A stretch of DNA of 64,000 nt from Cohnella sp. CFH 77786 (GTDB lineage Bacteria; Bacillota; Bacilli; Paenibacillales; Paenibacillaceae): assembly GCF_019400745.1 (NCBI RefSeq), contig NZ_WJIB01000009.1:62001-126000 (forward strand), in the 5' to 3' direction. A program made the position numbers and the translations under genes. This document shows, in pieces, positions 16,790 through 27,016 of the stretch. Positions within the stretch are counted from its first letter, which is position 1, and every line of letters starts with the position of its first letter. Under the pieces are notes generated by a model. The model saw nothing but the letters and a program-made list of their open reading frames with translations, was not told the origin of the DNA and made no database searches.

Positions 16790-19330
16790 TCAGACTCGTT
16801 TCTCCTTGATAAAAGCGGAGATCTGGCCGGCCGGCATCGGCTTTCCCGTCAAATAGCCTTGAATGTAGTCACACCCGAACTCATTCAAATAAGCGAGCTG
16901 CTCCTCCAGCTCGATCCCTTCGGCGATGATTCCAAGCCCCACTCTCTTGGCCAGCCCGATAATCGACTCCGTCATATCTTTCGCTACCGCGTCCGTCATC
17001 ATATCCTGTACGAAGGACTTGTCTATTTTCAAATGATCAATCGGAAGCAGCCTTAAGTAACTAAGCGATGAATATCCCTTGCCGAAGTCATCCAAAGCGA
17101 GATTGACACCGAACTTCCGCAGCTTATGAAGAATCTCCACCGAAGATTCGAAGGATTCGATGAGGTAGCTCTCGGTGATTTCCAACTCGACATACTGAGG
17201 CGCAAGCTTCGTTTCTTCCAGAATGCGGATAACCCGATCGGCGAAATCAGGCTGCTTCAGCTGCACCGCTGAAATATTAACGGAAATAACGGAATACAAA
17301 TGATCGCGCTCGTGGATATATTTGTTTTGCAAGAAAGCCGTTCTCATCACCCAATCGCCGATGGGGTGTATGAGACCGGTATCCTCGGCAATCGGAATAA
17401 AATCGGCCGGCGATATGTTCCCCAGTTCGGGCGCAGACCATCGCAGCAGAGCTTCAAAGCCTCGAATATGGCCGCTCACGGTCTCAAATTGCGGTTGATA
17501 GTGCAGAGACAATTGATTCTTGTTGATCGCTTCTCTCAGCAGTGCTTCTATTTTGGCCCGCTTCAATATCTCTTCTTTCATTTGCATAGAAAACATCATC
17601 AACTTGTTGGAGCCTCGATCTTTGGCCTTGTACATAGCCGTGTCCGCATTGTTCAGAAGCTGTTCAAGATGTTGACCGTCATTCGGAAAGACGGTGACGC
17701 CAAGACTCGCCGTGACATTAACGGGGTTGCCGAGGATGAGTAACGGACGGCTGAAAATCCCCTGTATCGCAACAAGATCCGTCATCAGTTGATTTATGTC
17801 CGCAAAATTCTCGATAAGTACGATAAATTCGTCTCCCCCGAATCGAAATGCGGTCATACGATCATTGCAAATCGACATGAATTGGTTGCCGACTTCCTTG
17901 ATGAGCTCGTCGCCGAAAGAGTGTCCTTGGGTATCGTTGATCAGCTTGAAATTGTCCAGATCGAGCAGTACAAGCGCGACCTTGGAAAGTTTGCCGTTGT
18001 CGCGCGCAATCGCCGCATTGAACTTCTCTACAAGAAGCTTGCGGTTCGGCAATTGAGTAAGCACGTCGTAATAGGCGTCTCTCTGGATTTTCTGCACATT
18101 CGTTCTGATCTCCAACATCATCTGTTGGAAAGCGGCGGCGATTTGTCCGATTTCGTCCGTAGATTTAACCTTGATGTGAACGTCCAAATCGCCCTCGGAG
18201 AAAGATCGGATGTTCCTGATGAGTATCGGAATGTCTTTAAGCAAATATTTCATCAAGTAATAGATAATGCCCACAAGGATAAGTACGATCAAGGCATAGA
18301 AAATCATAATGGTTCGCATATAAGCATCCAGCTGGCTCATCGCTTCCTTGTAGGAAATCACGACCCCGACCGACCAACCGGTGGCTGATACGGGAGAGAA
18401 GCCAATATATTCTTTCCGGCCTCCGATCGATGTCAGAACGAGCCCCTTCTCTCCCTTCGTCATTCGGTCCGCAAGGAGTTCTTGCTTCCCATTCTGTTCC
18501 GGATCATAACGGCTCATGACCAGATTGGAGTTCGGATGGTACAGTACCGTTCCGTTCCTAGACAACAGGAACGTATATCCGGAACTCAATTCATATTGCA
18601 TAATCTTCGGAAGTGAAGTCAAAAACAAATCAAGGGCGACGAATCCTTTGATATCGTCCCCCTTCTTGATAGGTTTGATCATGCTGACAATCAATTTATG
18701 CGTCGTGTTATCGATATAAGGCTCGGTGAAGAAAATCGGGTTTGCGTTCACCGCCCCTGCATGCCATGGACGCAGCTTGATGTTGTAGTCGGGGTTGGAA
18801 AGATAATCGCCGCTGCCAATGTAGAAGTTGCCTTCCTCGCTGCCAACCCATACTTGCCCAATCGTGGAATCCATGCTCGCAATCGAGTTAAGCGTAGCCA
18901 TTGCTCGATGATAATAGGGGCTGCGCAAGGCATCTTGCCGGGAGGAGGCGGAATGGATGAAGCCGAGAATATCCAGATTGATGCTCATCTGGTCGACTAT
19001 CGTTTCCTTCTGGGTTAGAAGAGAATGGATTCGAAGTGCGGTTTCGTCGCTTTGCGTGCGCAACTGCTGTTCAATGATCCGTATGTATAGCTTCTCGGTG
19101 TTTTGATAAACAAAATAACCTGTAAGGATGAAAGCGACCGCAAACGTAATCAACATCGCTGCGGACAACTTCCTGGATATGCTGTCCTGCATGATCCACC
19201 TTGCTACAGCATTTCTCGCCATTGAAACGTAAGCCATTGCCGCCGTCGCCCCTAGTATTTCGAAATCTTCATCTGAATCTTGCTTAGGGATTGAAAAATA
19301 AAGAGACGGATATGCAGGTGTAATTTTCAT
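16790..19330 (-). CDS. membrane GGDEF-EAL cyclic-di-GMP protein with Cache sensor
   Basis: 846 residues in the longest frame. Order: membrane helix (about 53-75), extracellular double-Cache sensor (about 80-325), second helix (about 338-360), HAMP (about 362-415), GGDEF (about 418-585) and EAL (about 590-840). The cyclase motif is intact, FRFGGDEF at 496-503. The phosphodiesterase motifs are also intact: GFEALLRW (624-631), 'EITESYLIESF', 'ALDDFGKGYSSLSYL' and 'KIDKSFVQ'. Both activities are therefore possible, and direction may depend on the sensor input. The true start is uncertain: the first 35 residues are atypical, and Met near residue 37 or 47 may be used. It points away from the ABC transporter operon, across a 500-bp gap. 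Confidence 0.92.
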   Translation of the reverse strand: MKITPAYPSLYFSIPKQDSDEDFEILGATAAMAYVSMARNAVARWIMQDSISRKLSAAMLITFAVAFILTGYFVYQNTEKLYIRIIEQQLRTQSDETALRIHSLLTQKETIVDQMSINLDILGFIHSASSRQDALRSPYYHRAMATLNSIASMDSTIGQVWVGSEEGNFYIGSGDYLSNPDYNIKLRPWHAGAVNANPIFFTEPYIDNTTHKLIVSMIKPIKKGDDIKGFVALDLFLTSLPKIMQYELSSGYTFLLSRNGTVLYHPNSNLVMSRYDPEQNGKQELLADRMTKGEKGLVLTSIGGRKEYIGFSPVSATGWSVGVVISYKEAMSQLDAYMRTIMIFYALIVLILVGIIYYLMKYLLKDIPILIRNIRSFSEGDLDVHIKVKSTDEIGQIAAAFQQMMLEIRTNVQKIQRDAYYDVLTQLPNRKLLVEKFNAAIARDNGKLSKVALVLLDLDNFKLINDTQGHSFGDELIKEVGNQFMSICNDRMTAFRFGGDEFIVLIENFADINQLMTDLVAIQGIFSRPLLILGNPVNVTASLGVTVFPNDGQHLEQLLNNADTAMYKAKDRGSNKLMMFSMQMKEEILKRAKIEALLREAINKNQLSLHYQPQFETVSGHIRGFEALLRWSAPELGNISPADFIPIAEDTGLIHPIGDWVMRTAFLQNKYIHERDHLYSVISVNISAVQLKQPDFADRVIRILEETKLAPQYVELEITESYLIESFESSVEILHKLRKFGVNLALDDFGKGYSSLSYLRLLPIDHLKIDKSFVQDMMTDAVAKDMTESIIGLAKRVGLGIIAEGIELEEQLAYLNEFGCDYIQGYLTGKPMPAGQISAFIKEKRV

Positions 19331-19828
19331 GTAAAATTATGCCATTCCTATTGTTGGACAAGCTCAACTCAGATATGATTGATATCTAGGCTAAAAGTCA
19401 TGTGACCAAGATAAGGAATGCAACAATTCGATTATATTCGACATAGAATGCGAGGCATATTGTCGAAATAAAGGAGGAACAATTCTAGAATACGCAACAG
19501 CCCTGCGGGTGTCAATTATTAGATTACTTGGCGTATTATAATAAATATGTATACGTTTTCATACTTTTTTGTTGCATCAATTACTTGAATCGGCAGAGAG
19601 GAATTAACCCTCTATGACTCGAAAACGTCGCAGTTCAATATCCGATAACTCTTATTGAGAAAACCGCTTCGATTCGGAGTGGTTTTTCCTTTGGGAAAAT
19701 ATCCGGATGGAGGGACTCCTCCTCCAGACCGATCGGCAAACCATTCCGAGGGTCGTACCCGGCCGTTCAAACTCCGTTCATAATGGAGCTATATGATCCC
19801 CATGAACGAGGAATGAGGAGGAGATGCA
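19331..19828 (+). other. intergenic gap between GGDEF/EAL gene and ABC operon
   Basis: About 500 bases, locally AT-rich (19340-19560) compared with the flanks. It should hold the promoter of the GGDEF/EAL gene. On the plus strand there is a TATTATAATAAATAT tract near 19533-19548 and a terminator-like hairpin at 19660-19686, leaving room for a short untranslated transcript. AAGGAGGA near 19472 has no start codon behind it. No convincing open frame was found. Confidence 0.4.
19660..19687 (+). terminator. terminator-like hairpin in the gap
   Basis: AAAACCGCTTCG (19660-19671) pairs with CGGAGTGGTTTT (19675-19686) using two G-U pairs around a 3-base loop, ending in a T-run. No plus-strand gene precedes it within 3 kb, so it would end a short non-coding transcript or insulate the ABC operon. 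Confidence 0.6.
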
Positions 19829-20860
19829 ATGGCAGCACGATACGGAAATGCCGAGGCCGAAAAAGATGGCGGGTGGGCCGTCGAGGCCCGGGGACTCGTC
19901 AAAACGTTCGGAGACAACCGCGCGGTGGACGGAGTGGACTTGAACGTCCGGGCCGGTTCGATCTACGGCGTACTGGGACCGAATGGAGCGGGCAAAACCA
20001 CGACCATCCGAATGTTGGCCACTTTGCTGCGGATGGATGGAGGTTCGGCGCGCATCTTCGGGTATGACGTGGAGAAGGAGCCGCAGATCGTTCGACAGTT
20101 GATCGGGGTGACGGGGCAATACGCGTCCGTCGACGAGTCCTTGAGCGCGACCGAGAACTTGGTCATCTTCTCCCGGCTGCTTGGGCTGGGTCGCGCCGAG
20201 GCGCGGCGCAAGGCGGCGGAGCTGCTGGAGGAGTTCGGCTTGACGGAAGCCGCGAAACGCCCGTTGAAACAGTTCTCCGGTGGCATGCGCCGGCGGCTGG
20301 ATTTGGCGGCCAGTCTCATCGCGCAGCCGCCGCTTATTTTCCTGGACGAACCGACGACCGGACTGGATCCGCGCACGCGCGCGCAGATGTGGAATACGAT
20401 CCGACGGCTGGTGAAGACGGGGTCGACCGTTCTCCTCACCACGCAGTATCTTGACGAGGCGGATCAGCTGGCCGACCGGATCGCGGTGATCGATCGCGGC
20501 CGGGTCGTGGCGGAGGGGACGGTAGACGAATTGAAGGCATCCGTCGGCAACTCTTTATTGCATTTGCGAATCGAAGATCAGGGAGACATCCGGGAAGCCC
20601 GCCGGATCGTGGAACAGGTGCTTCAAGTGCGCTCCAGCGCATCGGCCGAAGCGGGCAAGATTACGGCGCCGATGGCGGAAACAGGCCGCGTCACCGACCT
20701 GCTGATCGCCTTGCGCGGCGCGGGTATCCACCTGGCCGAGATCAGCGTGCAGAAGCCGACGCTTGACGAAGTGTTCCTGGCCATCACCGGCCACGGCGTC
20801 AAAGAGAACGAATCCCCGGAATCCGAAAAATCGAACGTTGCGGAGGTAGCGAGCGTATGA
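19829..20860 (+). CDS. DrrA-type ABC exporter ATPase
   Basis: 343 residues. The ATPase half of a two-component exporter of the daunorubicin-resistance (DRA) family. Walker A 'GPNGAGKTTTIRML' near residue 49, Q-loop 'TGQYASVDESLSATENL', signature 'QFSGGMRRRLDLAASL' near 147, Walker B 'LIFLDEPTTGLDP', and H-loop region 'LLTTQYLDEAD', where Gln replaces the more usual His neighbourhood as in many DrrA proteins. The C-terminal 100 residues are the DrrA regulatory extension. GAGGAGG is 6-7 bases before ATG 19829. The stop overlaps the permease start (ATGA, 20857-20860). Substrate unknown; drugs, lipids or a peptide are all possible. Confidence 0.94.
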   Translation: MAARYGNAEAEKDGGWAVEARGLVKTFGDNRAVDGVDLNVRAGSIYGVLGPNGAGKTTTIRMLATLLRMDGGSARIFGYDVEKEPQIVRQLIGVTGQYASVDESLSATENLVIFSRLLGLGRAEARRKAAELLEEFGLTEAAKRPLKQFSGGMRRRLDLAASLIAQPPLIFLDEPTTGLDPRTRAQMWNTIRRLVKTGSTVLLTTQYLDEADQLADRIAVIDRGRVVAEGTVDELKASVGNSLLHLRIEDQGDIREARRIVEQVLQVRSSASAEAGKITAPMAETGRVTDLLIALRGAGIHLAEISVQKPTLDEVFLAITGHGVKENESPESEKSNVAEVASV

Positions 20861-21672
20861 GCACGACGGCAGCGAAGAGGGGCGCCGGCCGCCCGCTGAA
20901 AAACTACACGAGCTTCGGCCAGTCGGTGCGCAACTCGCTCACGATGGCCTACCGGGGACTGCTCAAGATCCGCCGTACCCCCGAGCAGCTGTTCGACGTG
21001 ACGCTCCAGCCGATCCTTTTCACCCTAATGTTTACTTATATTTTCGGCGGCGCCATTTCCGGAAGCGTCAGCGACTATTTGCCGGTGATCATACCGGGCA
21101 TCCTCGTGCAGACCGTCATCTCCACCTCGATTGTCACCGGCGTCCAGCTGCGCGAAGACATGGAGAAGGGCGTATTCGACCGCTTCAAGTCGTTGCCGAT
21201 CGCCCGCATCGCGCCTTTGGCCGGTGCCTTGCTGGCGGATACGGTCCGGTACGCGATCGCGACCCTCCTTACGTTTGTCATGGGCTATATCATGGGCTAC
21301 CATCCCGACGGCGGCCTGGGGTACGTCGCCATCGCGGGAGTTCTGGTTATCGCGTGTTCGTGGGCCGTCAGCTGGATTTTCGCCTTCTTCGGCGTCATTG
21401 CGCGTACGGCTTCAAGCGTGCAGGGGATTTCCATGATCGTGCTGTTTCCGCTCACCTTCCTCTCCAACGCTTTCGTGCCGGTCGACACGATGCCGGGTTG
21501 GCTCCAGTGGTTCGTGAACATCAATCCGATCTCGCATCTGGTCACGGCCGTGCGCGAACTGGCAAATACCGGAACGGTGGGCCCGGACCTGGCCATTTCT
21601 CTCATCGGGGCTGCCGTCATCGTGGCGGTTTTCGCTCCGCTCACCGTGCGGGCTTACATGCGCCGGACCTGA
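20857..21672 (+). CDS. DrrB-type ABC-2 permease
   Basis: 271 residues, six predicted transmembrane helices, ABC-2 membrane family. The N-terminal cytoplasmic part 'SVRNSLTMAYRGLLKIRRTPEQLFDVTLQPILFTLMFTYIFGG' matches the DrrB pattern. Later landmarks are 'IIPGILVQTVISTSIVTGVQLREDMEKGVFDRFKSLPIAR' (coupling helix) and 'LTFLSNAFVPVDTMPGWLQWFVNINPISH'. Translationally coupled to the ATPase gene by a four-base overlap, and followed by a strong terminator, so the two genes form a complete transport unit. Confidence 0.94.
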   Translation: MSTTAAKRGAGRPLKNYTSFGQSVRNSLTMAYRGLLKIRRTPEQLFDVTLQPILFTLMFTYIFGGAISGSVSDYLPVIIPGILVQTVISTSIVTGVQLREDMEKGVFDRFKSLPIARIAPLAGALLADTVRYAIATLLTFVMGYIMGYHPDGGLGYVAIAGVLVIACSWAVSWIFAFFGVIARTASSVQGISMIVLFPLTFLSNAFVPVDTMPGWLQWFVNINPISHLVTAVRELANTGTVGPDLAISLIGAAVIVAVFAPLTVRAYMRRT

Positions 21673-21687
21673 CGACTAGATGCAATG

Positions 21688-21725
21688 AAAGAAAGAGACG
21701 GACCTTAGAGGTTCGTCTCTTTCTT
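21688..21725 (+). terminator. terminator of the DrrAB-type operon
   Basis: AAAGAAAGAGACGGACCT pairs with AGGTTCGTCTCTTTCTT across a TAG loop; one mismatch or G-U pair in about 16. The stem is rich in A-T at its base, so it can work in both directions. Confidence 0.88.
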
Positions 21726-21814
21726 GTACACGGGTCGTAGAGCAATCGCGGGAAGGGGGTTCTCTATGGCCAAGGCTTGTCCTCTCCGCGCACCCATTCG
21801 TTTGCATGGCGGTT

Positions 21815-22270
21815 TCACAGTTCCTTCGTCATATAAACGCTGTTTGGATCGTCTATGTAGTCCGAGAATGGCCCGCAATAGGCAAAGCCCAAACTTTCGT
21901 ATAATCTTCTAGCGGGTTCAAAGACTTCCATAGAGCCCGTCTCCAGGCTGAGGCGCCGATAGCCGCGCCGCGCGGCTTCTTCCAGGATGCGTCCGAGGAT
22001 GGTTCTGGCGATCCCTTTTCTTAAGCGGGCCGGCGAGGTCCGCATGGATTTGACTTCTCCATGGAGAGCGTCCAATTCCTTCAGGGCCCCGCATCCGACC
22101 AATTCCCCCTGATCCCACGCGCTCCAGAACGTGATATCCGGTTGTTTCAATTCATCGAGATCGAGCGCATGAACGCTCTCCGTCGGGGAGTGAAGATGCA
22201 TATTCCGGAGATGCTCCGCGATGAATGCGGCGATTTCCGGGCCGGACAAATCGTCTAATTTGATTTCCAT
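21815..22270 (-). CDS. GNAT N-acetyltransferase
   Basis: 151 residues of the GCN5-related acetyltransferase fold. Motif C/D start 'DLSGPEIAAFIAEHLRNMHLHSPTESVHALDLDEL', then motif A 'GEVKSMRTSPARLRKGIARTILGRILEEAARRGYRRLSLETG' with the acetyl-CoA-binding R-x-x-G-I/A pattern, and motif B 'PARRLYESLGFAYCGPFSDYIDDPNSVYMTKEL'. The opening resembles the PaiA/YjdJ-like small acetyltransferases. AAAGG is about 10 bases upstream of ATG 22270. Substrate unknown. Single gene, downstream of the SgrR-like gene on the same strand with about 120 bases between. Confidence 0.9.
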   Translation of the reverse strand: MEIKLDDLSGPEIAAFIAEHLRNMHLHSPTESVHALDLDELKQPDITFWSAWDQGELVGCGALKELDALHGEVKSMRTSPARLRKGIARTILGRILEEAARRGYRRLSLETGSMEVFEPARRLYESLGFAYCGPFSDYIDDPNSVYMTKEL

Positions 22271-22389
22271 TGACTACACGCCTTTCTTGCTTGTTATCTG
22301 CGTGAGCCTATTGTAACTCGGACCCGGCCGTCCAAAAAGCCAAAACATCTTCGTGTCCGTTTTCCCCTTTTCCGCACATCCCAAAGAGT

Positions 22390-24186
22390 TTAGACGTCAA
22401 CGAGGGGCTTTCGAAACCAGATATCCTTGAAATCCACCCATCCGAGCGGATTGAATTTCACTCCCTGCAGGGTCGGGTGCGAAAGCACGCTTACTTCTTT
22501 ATAAGATAAATAAACGGCAGAATACTGTTCCATCAAGCAAGCTTCCAGAAGCTGCAACTGGCGATGCCGATCCGCCGGATCCGGCTCCAGTAGCATCCGT
22601 CCGATATGCAGATCCACGGCCTTCTGCAGTTCATCGTTCAGCGTCCCGCGGATAAAGCTGATGCGTGCCAGCAGGTATTCGAGCTGACGCAACGTTCCTT
22701 CGCTGAGCGAGGCTTCGAACAGGATGAGATCCGCCTCTTGAATTCGTTCCCGGTTCAACATGTCCGCCCAAGGGACGATGCGCACGTCGAGCCGGATGCC
22801 GAGCTGCCCGTACCGGTTTTGCAGCCAGTACGCGGTCTCGGCATGCCTTTTATACGTATACAGGACGAGCGGTTCGCCGAGGTAGCCGGATCTTAGCAGT
22901 TCCGAAACCGCAAGCTCCGGCCGGTAAGCGGGATCATTCTCCCGGGGATCGTTTTCCATATGAAAACCCATTGCCGGGGCCGCATGCGGGTACCCGAGCT
23001 CGCTGACGAGCCTCCGTCGGTCGATGGCGTGGAACAACGCTTGGCGGAAGTTGAGGTTCTGAAGGACGCCTTCTTTCCGCAAATTCATCGTGAGCATGCT
23101 GCACCCGGTTAACAACCGGTGTTCCGTCCATTGCCGCAAGGTCGGGTTCGGGGATTCCCCCGTCCGCACCACAAGCAATCCCGCGTTGATTTCCAGCCCG
23201 AATTCCTTCTCGGATTCGGGAACGATGATGATTTCGACCCGATCCATGAGCCCGCGGCCGTCGAAGCAAGACGGAAAAGCCTCCAGCACGCATATTCCCG
23301 GCGTCAACTTGGCGACCCGGTAAGGCCCCGCTCCGATCGGCAAACGGCCGGCATCCGCCGGGTCTCCGCCGATCCGGGGAAGAATCGAAACCGCCGGATG
23401 GGACATGTACCAAGCAAAGAGACGGTTGGGAGAATGAAGCTCGATCCGTAAACGATAACGAGACTCCACGAGGATATCGGCAATGTCCCGGCACAGCCAA
23501 TCGTGATGATTCGTCTCCCGTTTCACCCGAAGGAGGCTGTATGCCGCGTCTTCCGCCGTCAGCTCCCTGCCGTCGTGGAAGAGTACTCCTTTCCGCAAAT
23601 AAAACGTCCAGCTAACGGCATCTTCGTTCGTTTCCCAGTGGTGGGCAACGCCCTTCGTTAAGCGGCCGCCGGCATCGGCATTGACCAGCGTCGCATGGAT
23701 TTGCTTGATCAAATGGATGTCATGCGAGTAAACCGCATTCGCCGGATCCAGCGTAACGATCGGACGGTAGATCGGCAGGCGCAGCGTCTCGGTCACGCGA
23801 TCCTCTTCCGACGGTTCCGCCTGGTAGCCGAAATAGCGGGTCAGCCATTCCATGAACCCCGCTCTGTCTTCCGGCCGGCCCGCGTGCTGATTCAACCAGG
23901 AAAGCGCGCCTTGCACGTCCCCTTGCTTCACGTACTCCTTTGCCTCGTCGAGCGCAAGCCTTTCGGCATCCATGAAGAACGTCATTTCCGATGCGTGTCC
24001 TCTGCCGCGTCCGGAGACGAATCGCACCCATTTCAGTTCCTCCATTTTGCGCATGACCAGCCTTGCGTTCCGAGGCGTACAATACAAGGCCTTGGCCAAT
24101 TCGCCGATCGTGACCCGAAACGGTTGACCGTCGGTCCGGTCCGGAAACGCGGTCCGGAGCTGCAAGTAATCTTCCGCCAATCTCAC
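22390..24186 (-). CDS. SgrR-like regulator: HTH plus substrate-binding domain
   Basis: 598 residues. The N-terminal 115 residues form an SgrR-type winged helix-turn-helix ('VTIGELAKALYCTPRNARLVMRKMEELKWVRFVSGRGRGHASEMTF'). The rest is a family 5 (oligopeptide/nickel type) solute-binding domain starting 'LPIYRPIVTLDPANAVYSHDIHLIKQIHATLV'. There is no signal peptide, so the binding domain acts as a cytoplasmic sensor. E. coli SgrR responds to glucose-phosphate stress; Gram-positive relatives usually flank an exporter, but none is adjacent here. Start is GTG 24186, because AGGAGG lies 9 bases upstream; the TTG at 24207 precedes that site. Faces divergently from the MalT-like gene beyond a small membrane protein gene. 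Confidence 0.88.
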   Translation of the reverse strand: MRLAEDYLQLRTAFPDRTDGQPFRVTIGELAKALYCTPRNARLVMRKMEELKWVRFVSGRGRGHASEMTFFMDAERLALDEAKEYVKQGDVQGALSWLNQHAGRPEDRAGFMEWLTRYFGYQAEPSEEDRVTETLRLPIYRPIVTLDPANAVYSHDIHLIKQIHATLVNADAGGRLTKGVAHHWETNEDAVSWTFYLRKGVLFHDGRELTAEDAAYSLLRVKRETNHHDWLCRDIADILVESRYRLRIELHSPNRLFAWYMSHPAVSILPRIGGDPADAGRLPIGAGPYRVAKLTPGICVLEAFPSCFDGRGLMDRVEIIIVPESEKEFGLEINAGLLVVRTGESPNPTLRQWTEHRLLTGCSMLTMNLRKEGVLQNLNFRQALFHAIDRRRLVSELGYPHAAPAMGFHMENDPRENDPAYRPELAVSELLRSGYLGEPLVLYTYKRHAETAYWLQNRYGQLGIRLDVRIVPWADMLNRERIQEADLILFEASLSEGTLRQLEYLLARISFIRGTLNDELQKAVDLHIGRMLLEPDPADRHRQLQLLEACLMEQYSAVYLSYKEVSVLSHPTLQGVKFNPLGWVDFKDIWFRKPLVDV

Positions 24187-24269
24187 CGCAAGCCGCCTCC
24201 TGCACAAGTCTTACAATCTAGTATAGCTCATTTTCGTCCCCCTCCCTCTACAGATCGCGGGCGAAGCCA

Positions 24270-24488
24270 TCATCGGAAAAACTTGCCCGCCTTCGCCGGA
24301 AGACGTTCCGCCAGCCGCTTCAACCCCATGGATCCGATCGCGCTTCCCGCCGTGGAAATGATCCAACCCGCGGACAGGAGCTTCAGCACGTAATACAATC
24401 CGGTACCCGCGACGAGGTCGAAGATCATGATTTTCTTTATGGTCGAAAACCGAATGGTGTACACGACGAAACGGTCGTTTCTTGCCAT
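24270..24488 (-). CDS. small membrane protein of unknown function
   Basis: 72 residues, not recognised. 'MARNDRFVVYTIRFSTIKKIMIFDLVAGTGLYYVLKLLSAGWIISTAGSAIG' contains two hydrophobic segments (about 20-35 and 38-50) and the tail 'LKRLAERLPAKAGKFFR' is strongly basic. GAGGAG lies 9 bases before ATG 24488, a good ribosome site that supports a real gene. It lies 83 bases upstream of the SgrR-like gene in the same direction and could be cotranscribed with it. Confidence 0.6.
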   Translation of the reverse strand: MARNDRFVVYTIRFSTIKKIMIFDLVAGTGLYYVLKLLSAGWIISTAGSAIGSMGLKRLAERLPAKAGKFFR

Positions 24489-24644
24489 CGCCAATCGCTC
24501 CTCTCGGAAACTTTACCGTCAAGGATATGCGCAAGGGTAACAATAATATTATAAAATGACAAATAGCAAACCGTATTTCAATTATCGTTGCACGATTCGA
24601 TAGATGATTTCGGAGCACAGCGTGACGGGAACGGGGGGCCAAAC

Positions 24645-26951
24645 ATGTCGGTGCCGATGGTGTCCGTCAAACTGAATATCCCGCCGCTTCGGACGAACGG
24701 CGTTCTTCGCCCCCGGCTGGTTGAACGGTTGAACGAGGGAATCCACCGCCGGCTGACGCTGATTTCCGCCGCCGCGGGGTTCGGGAAGACGACGCTGGCC
24801 AGCGAATGGGCAACCGGCTGCGGCCGGCCCGCCGCCTGGCTGTCGTTGGACGAGGGGGATCAAGATCCGGCGCGCTTCCTGACGTACCTGGTTTCCGCCT
24901 TGCAGACCGTCGGGGTGAAGATCGGAGAAGGCGTGCTCGGAGCGTTCCGTTCTCCCCAACCTCCGGAGGCGGAATGGGCGGCGGCGGCCTTGCTGAACGG
25001 CATCGCCGCTTTTCCGAATCCGTTCGTTCTCGTTCTCGACGATTTCCACCTCGTCTCCGGCGTCCGTCCGATTCGGGAAGTTCTCGTCCGCATGTTGGAC
25101 CGTTTGCCTCCGCAGATGCACCTGGCGATCGCGACCCGCACCGACCCTCCCTTTCCGCTTGCCCGGATGCGCGTTCGGGATCAACTGACGGAACTGCGCG
25201 CCGAGGACTTGCGGTTTACCTCGGGCGAAACGGCAACGTTCCTTCGCCGGACGATGGGCTTGTCGCATCTCTCGCAAGACCTCGCCGCGGAATTGGAGAA
25301 CCGTACCGAAGGCTGGGCAGCCGGCCTGCAATTGGCGGCGGTTTCCATGCAAGGCAGCAACGATCCCGACGGCCGGATCGCCGCCTTCTCGGGCAGCCAC
25401 CGTTACGTGATGGACTATTTGTTGGAAGAGGTGCTGGAGAGGCAGTCCGAGAACGTGCAGCGATTCATGCTGCGCACTTCGATCCTGGATCGGATGTGCG
25501 GTCCGTTGTGCGATGCCGTGCTTCTCCCGGGAGAGGGGGACGGAGAGGACGCCCTCGCCGGGCCAGCGGCTTCCGGCCGGGAAATGCTGGAGTATCTCGA
25601 GCGGGCGAACCTGTTCGTCGTTCCCTTGGATCCCGATAGGCGTTGGTACCGCTATCACCATCTATTCGCCGATATGCTGCGCCGGCGGATGGAGAGGAAC
25701 CGGAGAGGGGCCGCCGAAATCCACGTCCGGGCCAGTTGCTGGCATGAAGACCAGGGGCTCGAATGGGAAGCGTTCCGCCATGCGGCAGCCGCCCGCGATG
25801 TCGATCGAGCCGCCCGATTGGCGGAGGGCCAGGGGATGCCTCTGATCTTTCGCCGAACGTTCGTCCCCGTGCTGAATTGGCTGGAGGATTTAACCCGGGA
25901 AGAACGGAATGCGAGGCCTTCGCTGTGGGTCATGTACGCATCCGCTTTGCTGATGGCGGGCCGAATCCCCGACGTCGAACCGAGGCTGCAAGCGGCGGAA
26001 GCCTGCCTGCAAGGGAAAGAGCCGGACGATCGGCTGCGGGATCTGATCGGTCATATTGCCGCGATCCGGGCGGCGCTCGCCGTCAGCCGGCACCGGGCGG
26101 ACGCCATCCTGGACGAGACGCGGCGCGCCTTGGAATCCTTGCACCCGGACAACCTGCCCGTTCGTGCCTCCACGGTCTGGGCAGCGGGCTATGCTTACCA
26201 GCTGCAAGGGGATCATGCGGCTGCCGGCGAGGCTTATGCCAAAGCCTTGTCGATCAGCCAGACGATCGGCCATGCCGTTATCGCGATGATGGCCGCGCTC
26301 GGCATCGGTCATATCCGGCTGGCGGAAAACCGGCTGGATGCGGCGGAAGCGTCTTACCGGCTCGCGCTCGAGCTGGCGGGTGATCCGCCCTTACCGGCGG
26401 CATGCGAAGCGTATTTGGGCCTGGCCCGGATCGGATTTGCGCGCAACGACTTGGAGGATGCCGAACGGCACGGATTACAATGCGTCCGGCTCGCCCGGCA
26501 CCTGGAACATACGGACAGGTCCGTCGCGGGCAAGGTGTTTCTGGCCGGGGTGAAGTTGGCCCGCGGCGACGCGGAGGATGCGGCCGCGATGCTGTCGCAA
26601 GCCGAAAATGCCGCCCGCCGGCAGGGTATCGAAAATCTGGCACCCGAGATCGAGTCCGAGCTGGCAAGGGTTCGGCTGCATCTAAGCCAGGCGGATGCTT
26701 CCCCCGCCGCTGGAAAGCCGGTCGCGCGAAAGCGGCCGGTCCTTGTCGAGCCATTGAGCTCAAGGGAGCTGGAAGTGCTGCGTCTTATCGCCCTGGGTCT
26801 CTCGAACGCCGAGATCGGCGAACGGCTTTACCTGGCGCTCAGCACGGTGAAGGGGCATAACCGGATCATCTTCGACAAGCTGCAGGTGAAACGGCGCACC
26901 GAAGCCGTAGCGCGCGCCCGAGAGCTCGGATTGCTGCAAAACCATACTTAA
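24645..26951 (+). CDS. MalT/LAL-type LuxR-family ATP-dependent regulator
   Basis: 768 residues, STAND-class activator. The N-terminus has '[22 protein letters not shown]', then Walker A '[15 protein letters not shown]' near residue 40, Walker B '[13 protein letters not shown]' and the sensor block '[35 protein letters not shown]', as in MalT. The middle 400 residues are helical TPR-like repeats forming the inducer-binding solenoid. The C-terminal LuxR helix-turn-helix is '[61 protein letters not shown]'. Start ATG 24645 follows a GGGGGG purine tract. The dehydrogenase gene 65 bases downstream is the obvious target or operon partner. Inducer unknown. Confidence 0.92.
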   Translation: MSVPMVSVKLNIPPLRTNGVLRPRLVERLNEGIHRRLTLISAAAGFGKTTLASEWATGCGRPAAWLSLDEGDQDPARFLTYLVSALQTVGVKIGEGVLGAFRSPQPPEAEWAAAALLNGIAAFPNPFVLVLDDFHLVSGVRPIREVLVRMLDRLPPQMHLAIATRTDPPFPLARMRVRDQLTELRAEDLRFTSGETATFLRRTMGLSHLSQDLAAELENRTEGWAAGLQLAAVSMQGSNDPDGRIAAFSGSHRYVMDYLLEEVLERQSENVQRFMLRTSILDRMCGPLCDAVLLPGEGDGEDALAGPAASGREMLEYLERANLFVVPLDPDRRWYRYHHLFADMLRRRMERNRRGAAEIHVRASCWHEDQGLEWEAFRHAAAARDVDRAARLAEGQGMPLIFRRTFVPVLNWLEDLTREERNARPSLWVMYASALLMAGRIPDVEPRLQAAEACLQGKEPDDRLRDLIGHIAAIRAALAVSRHRADAILDETRRALESLHPDNLPVRASTVWAAGYAYQLQGDHAAAGEAYAKALSISQTIGHAVIAMMAALGIGHIRLAENRLDAAEASYRLALELAGDPPLPAACEAYLGLARIGFARNDLEDAERHGLQCVRLARHLEHTDRSVAGKVFLAGVKLARGDAEDAAAMLSQAENAARRQGIENLAPEIESELARVRLHLSQADASPAAGKPVARKRPVLVEPLSSRELEVLRLIALGLSNAEIGERLYLALSTVKGHNRIIFDKLQVKRRTEAVARARELGLLQNHT

Positions 26952-27016
26952 GTATCTATAAGGCCGTACCGCGGGGCAGCTATACTATTGTCAAACTCGC
27001 GGTTAGGGAGGCCTCC

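Noticed and set aside
22385..24490. SgrR-type regulator with its usual adjacent exporter
   Set aside because: No transporter gene lies beside it; the 72-residue membrane protein is too small to be one.
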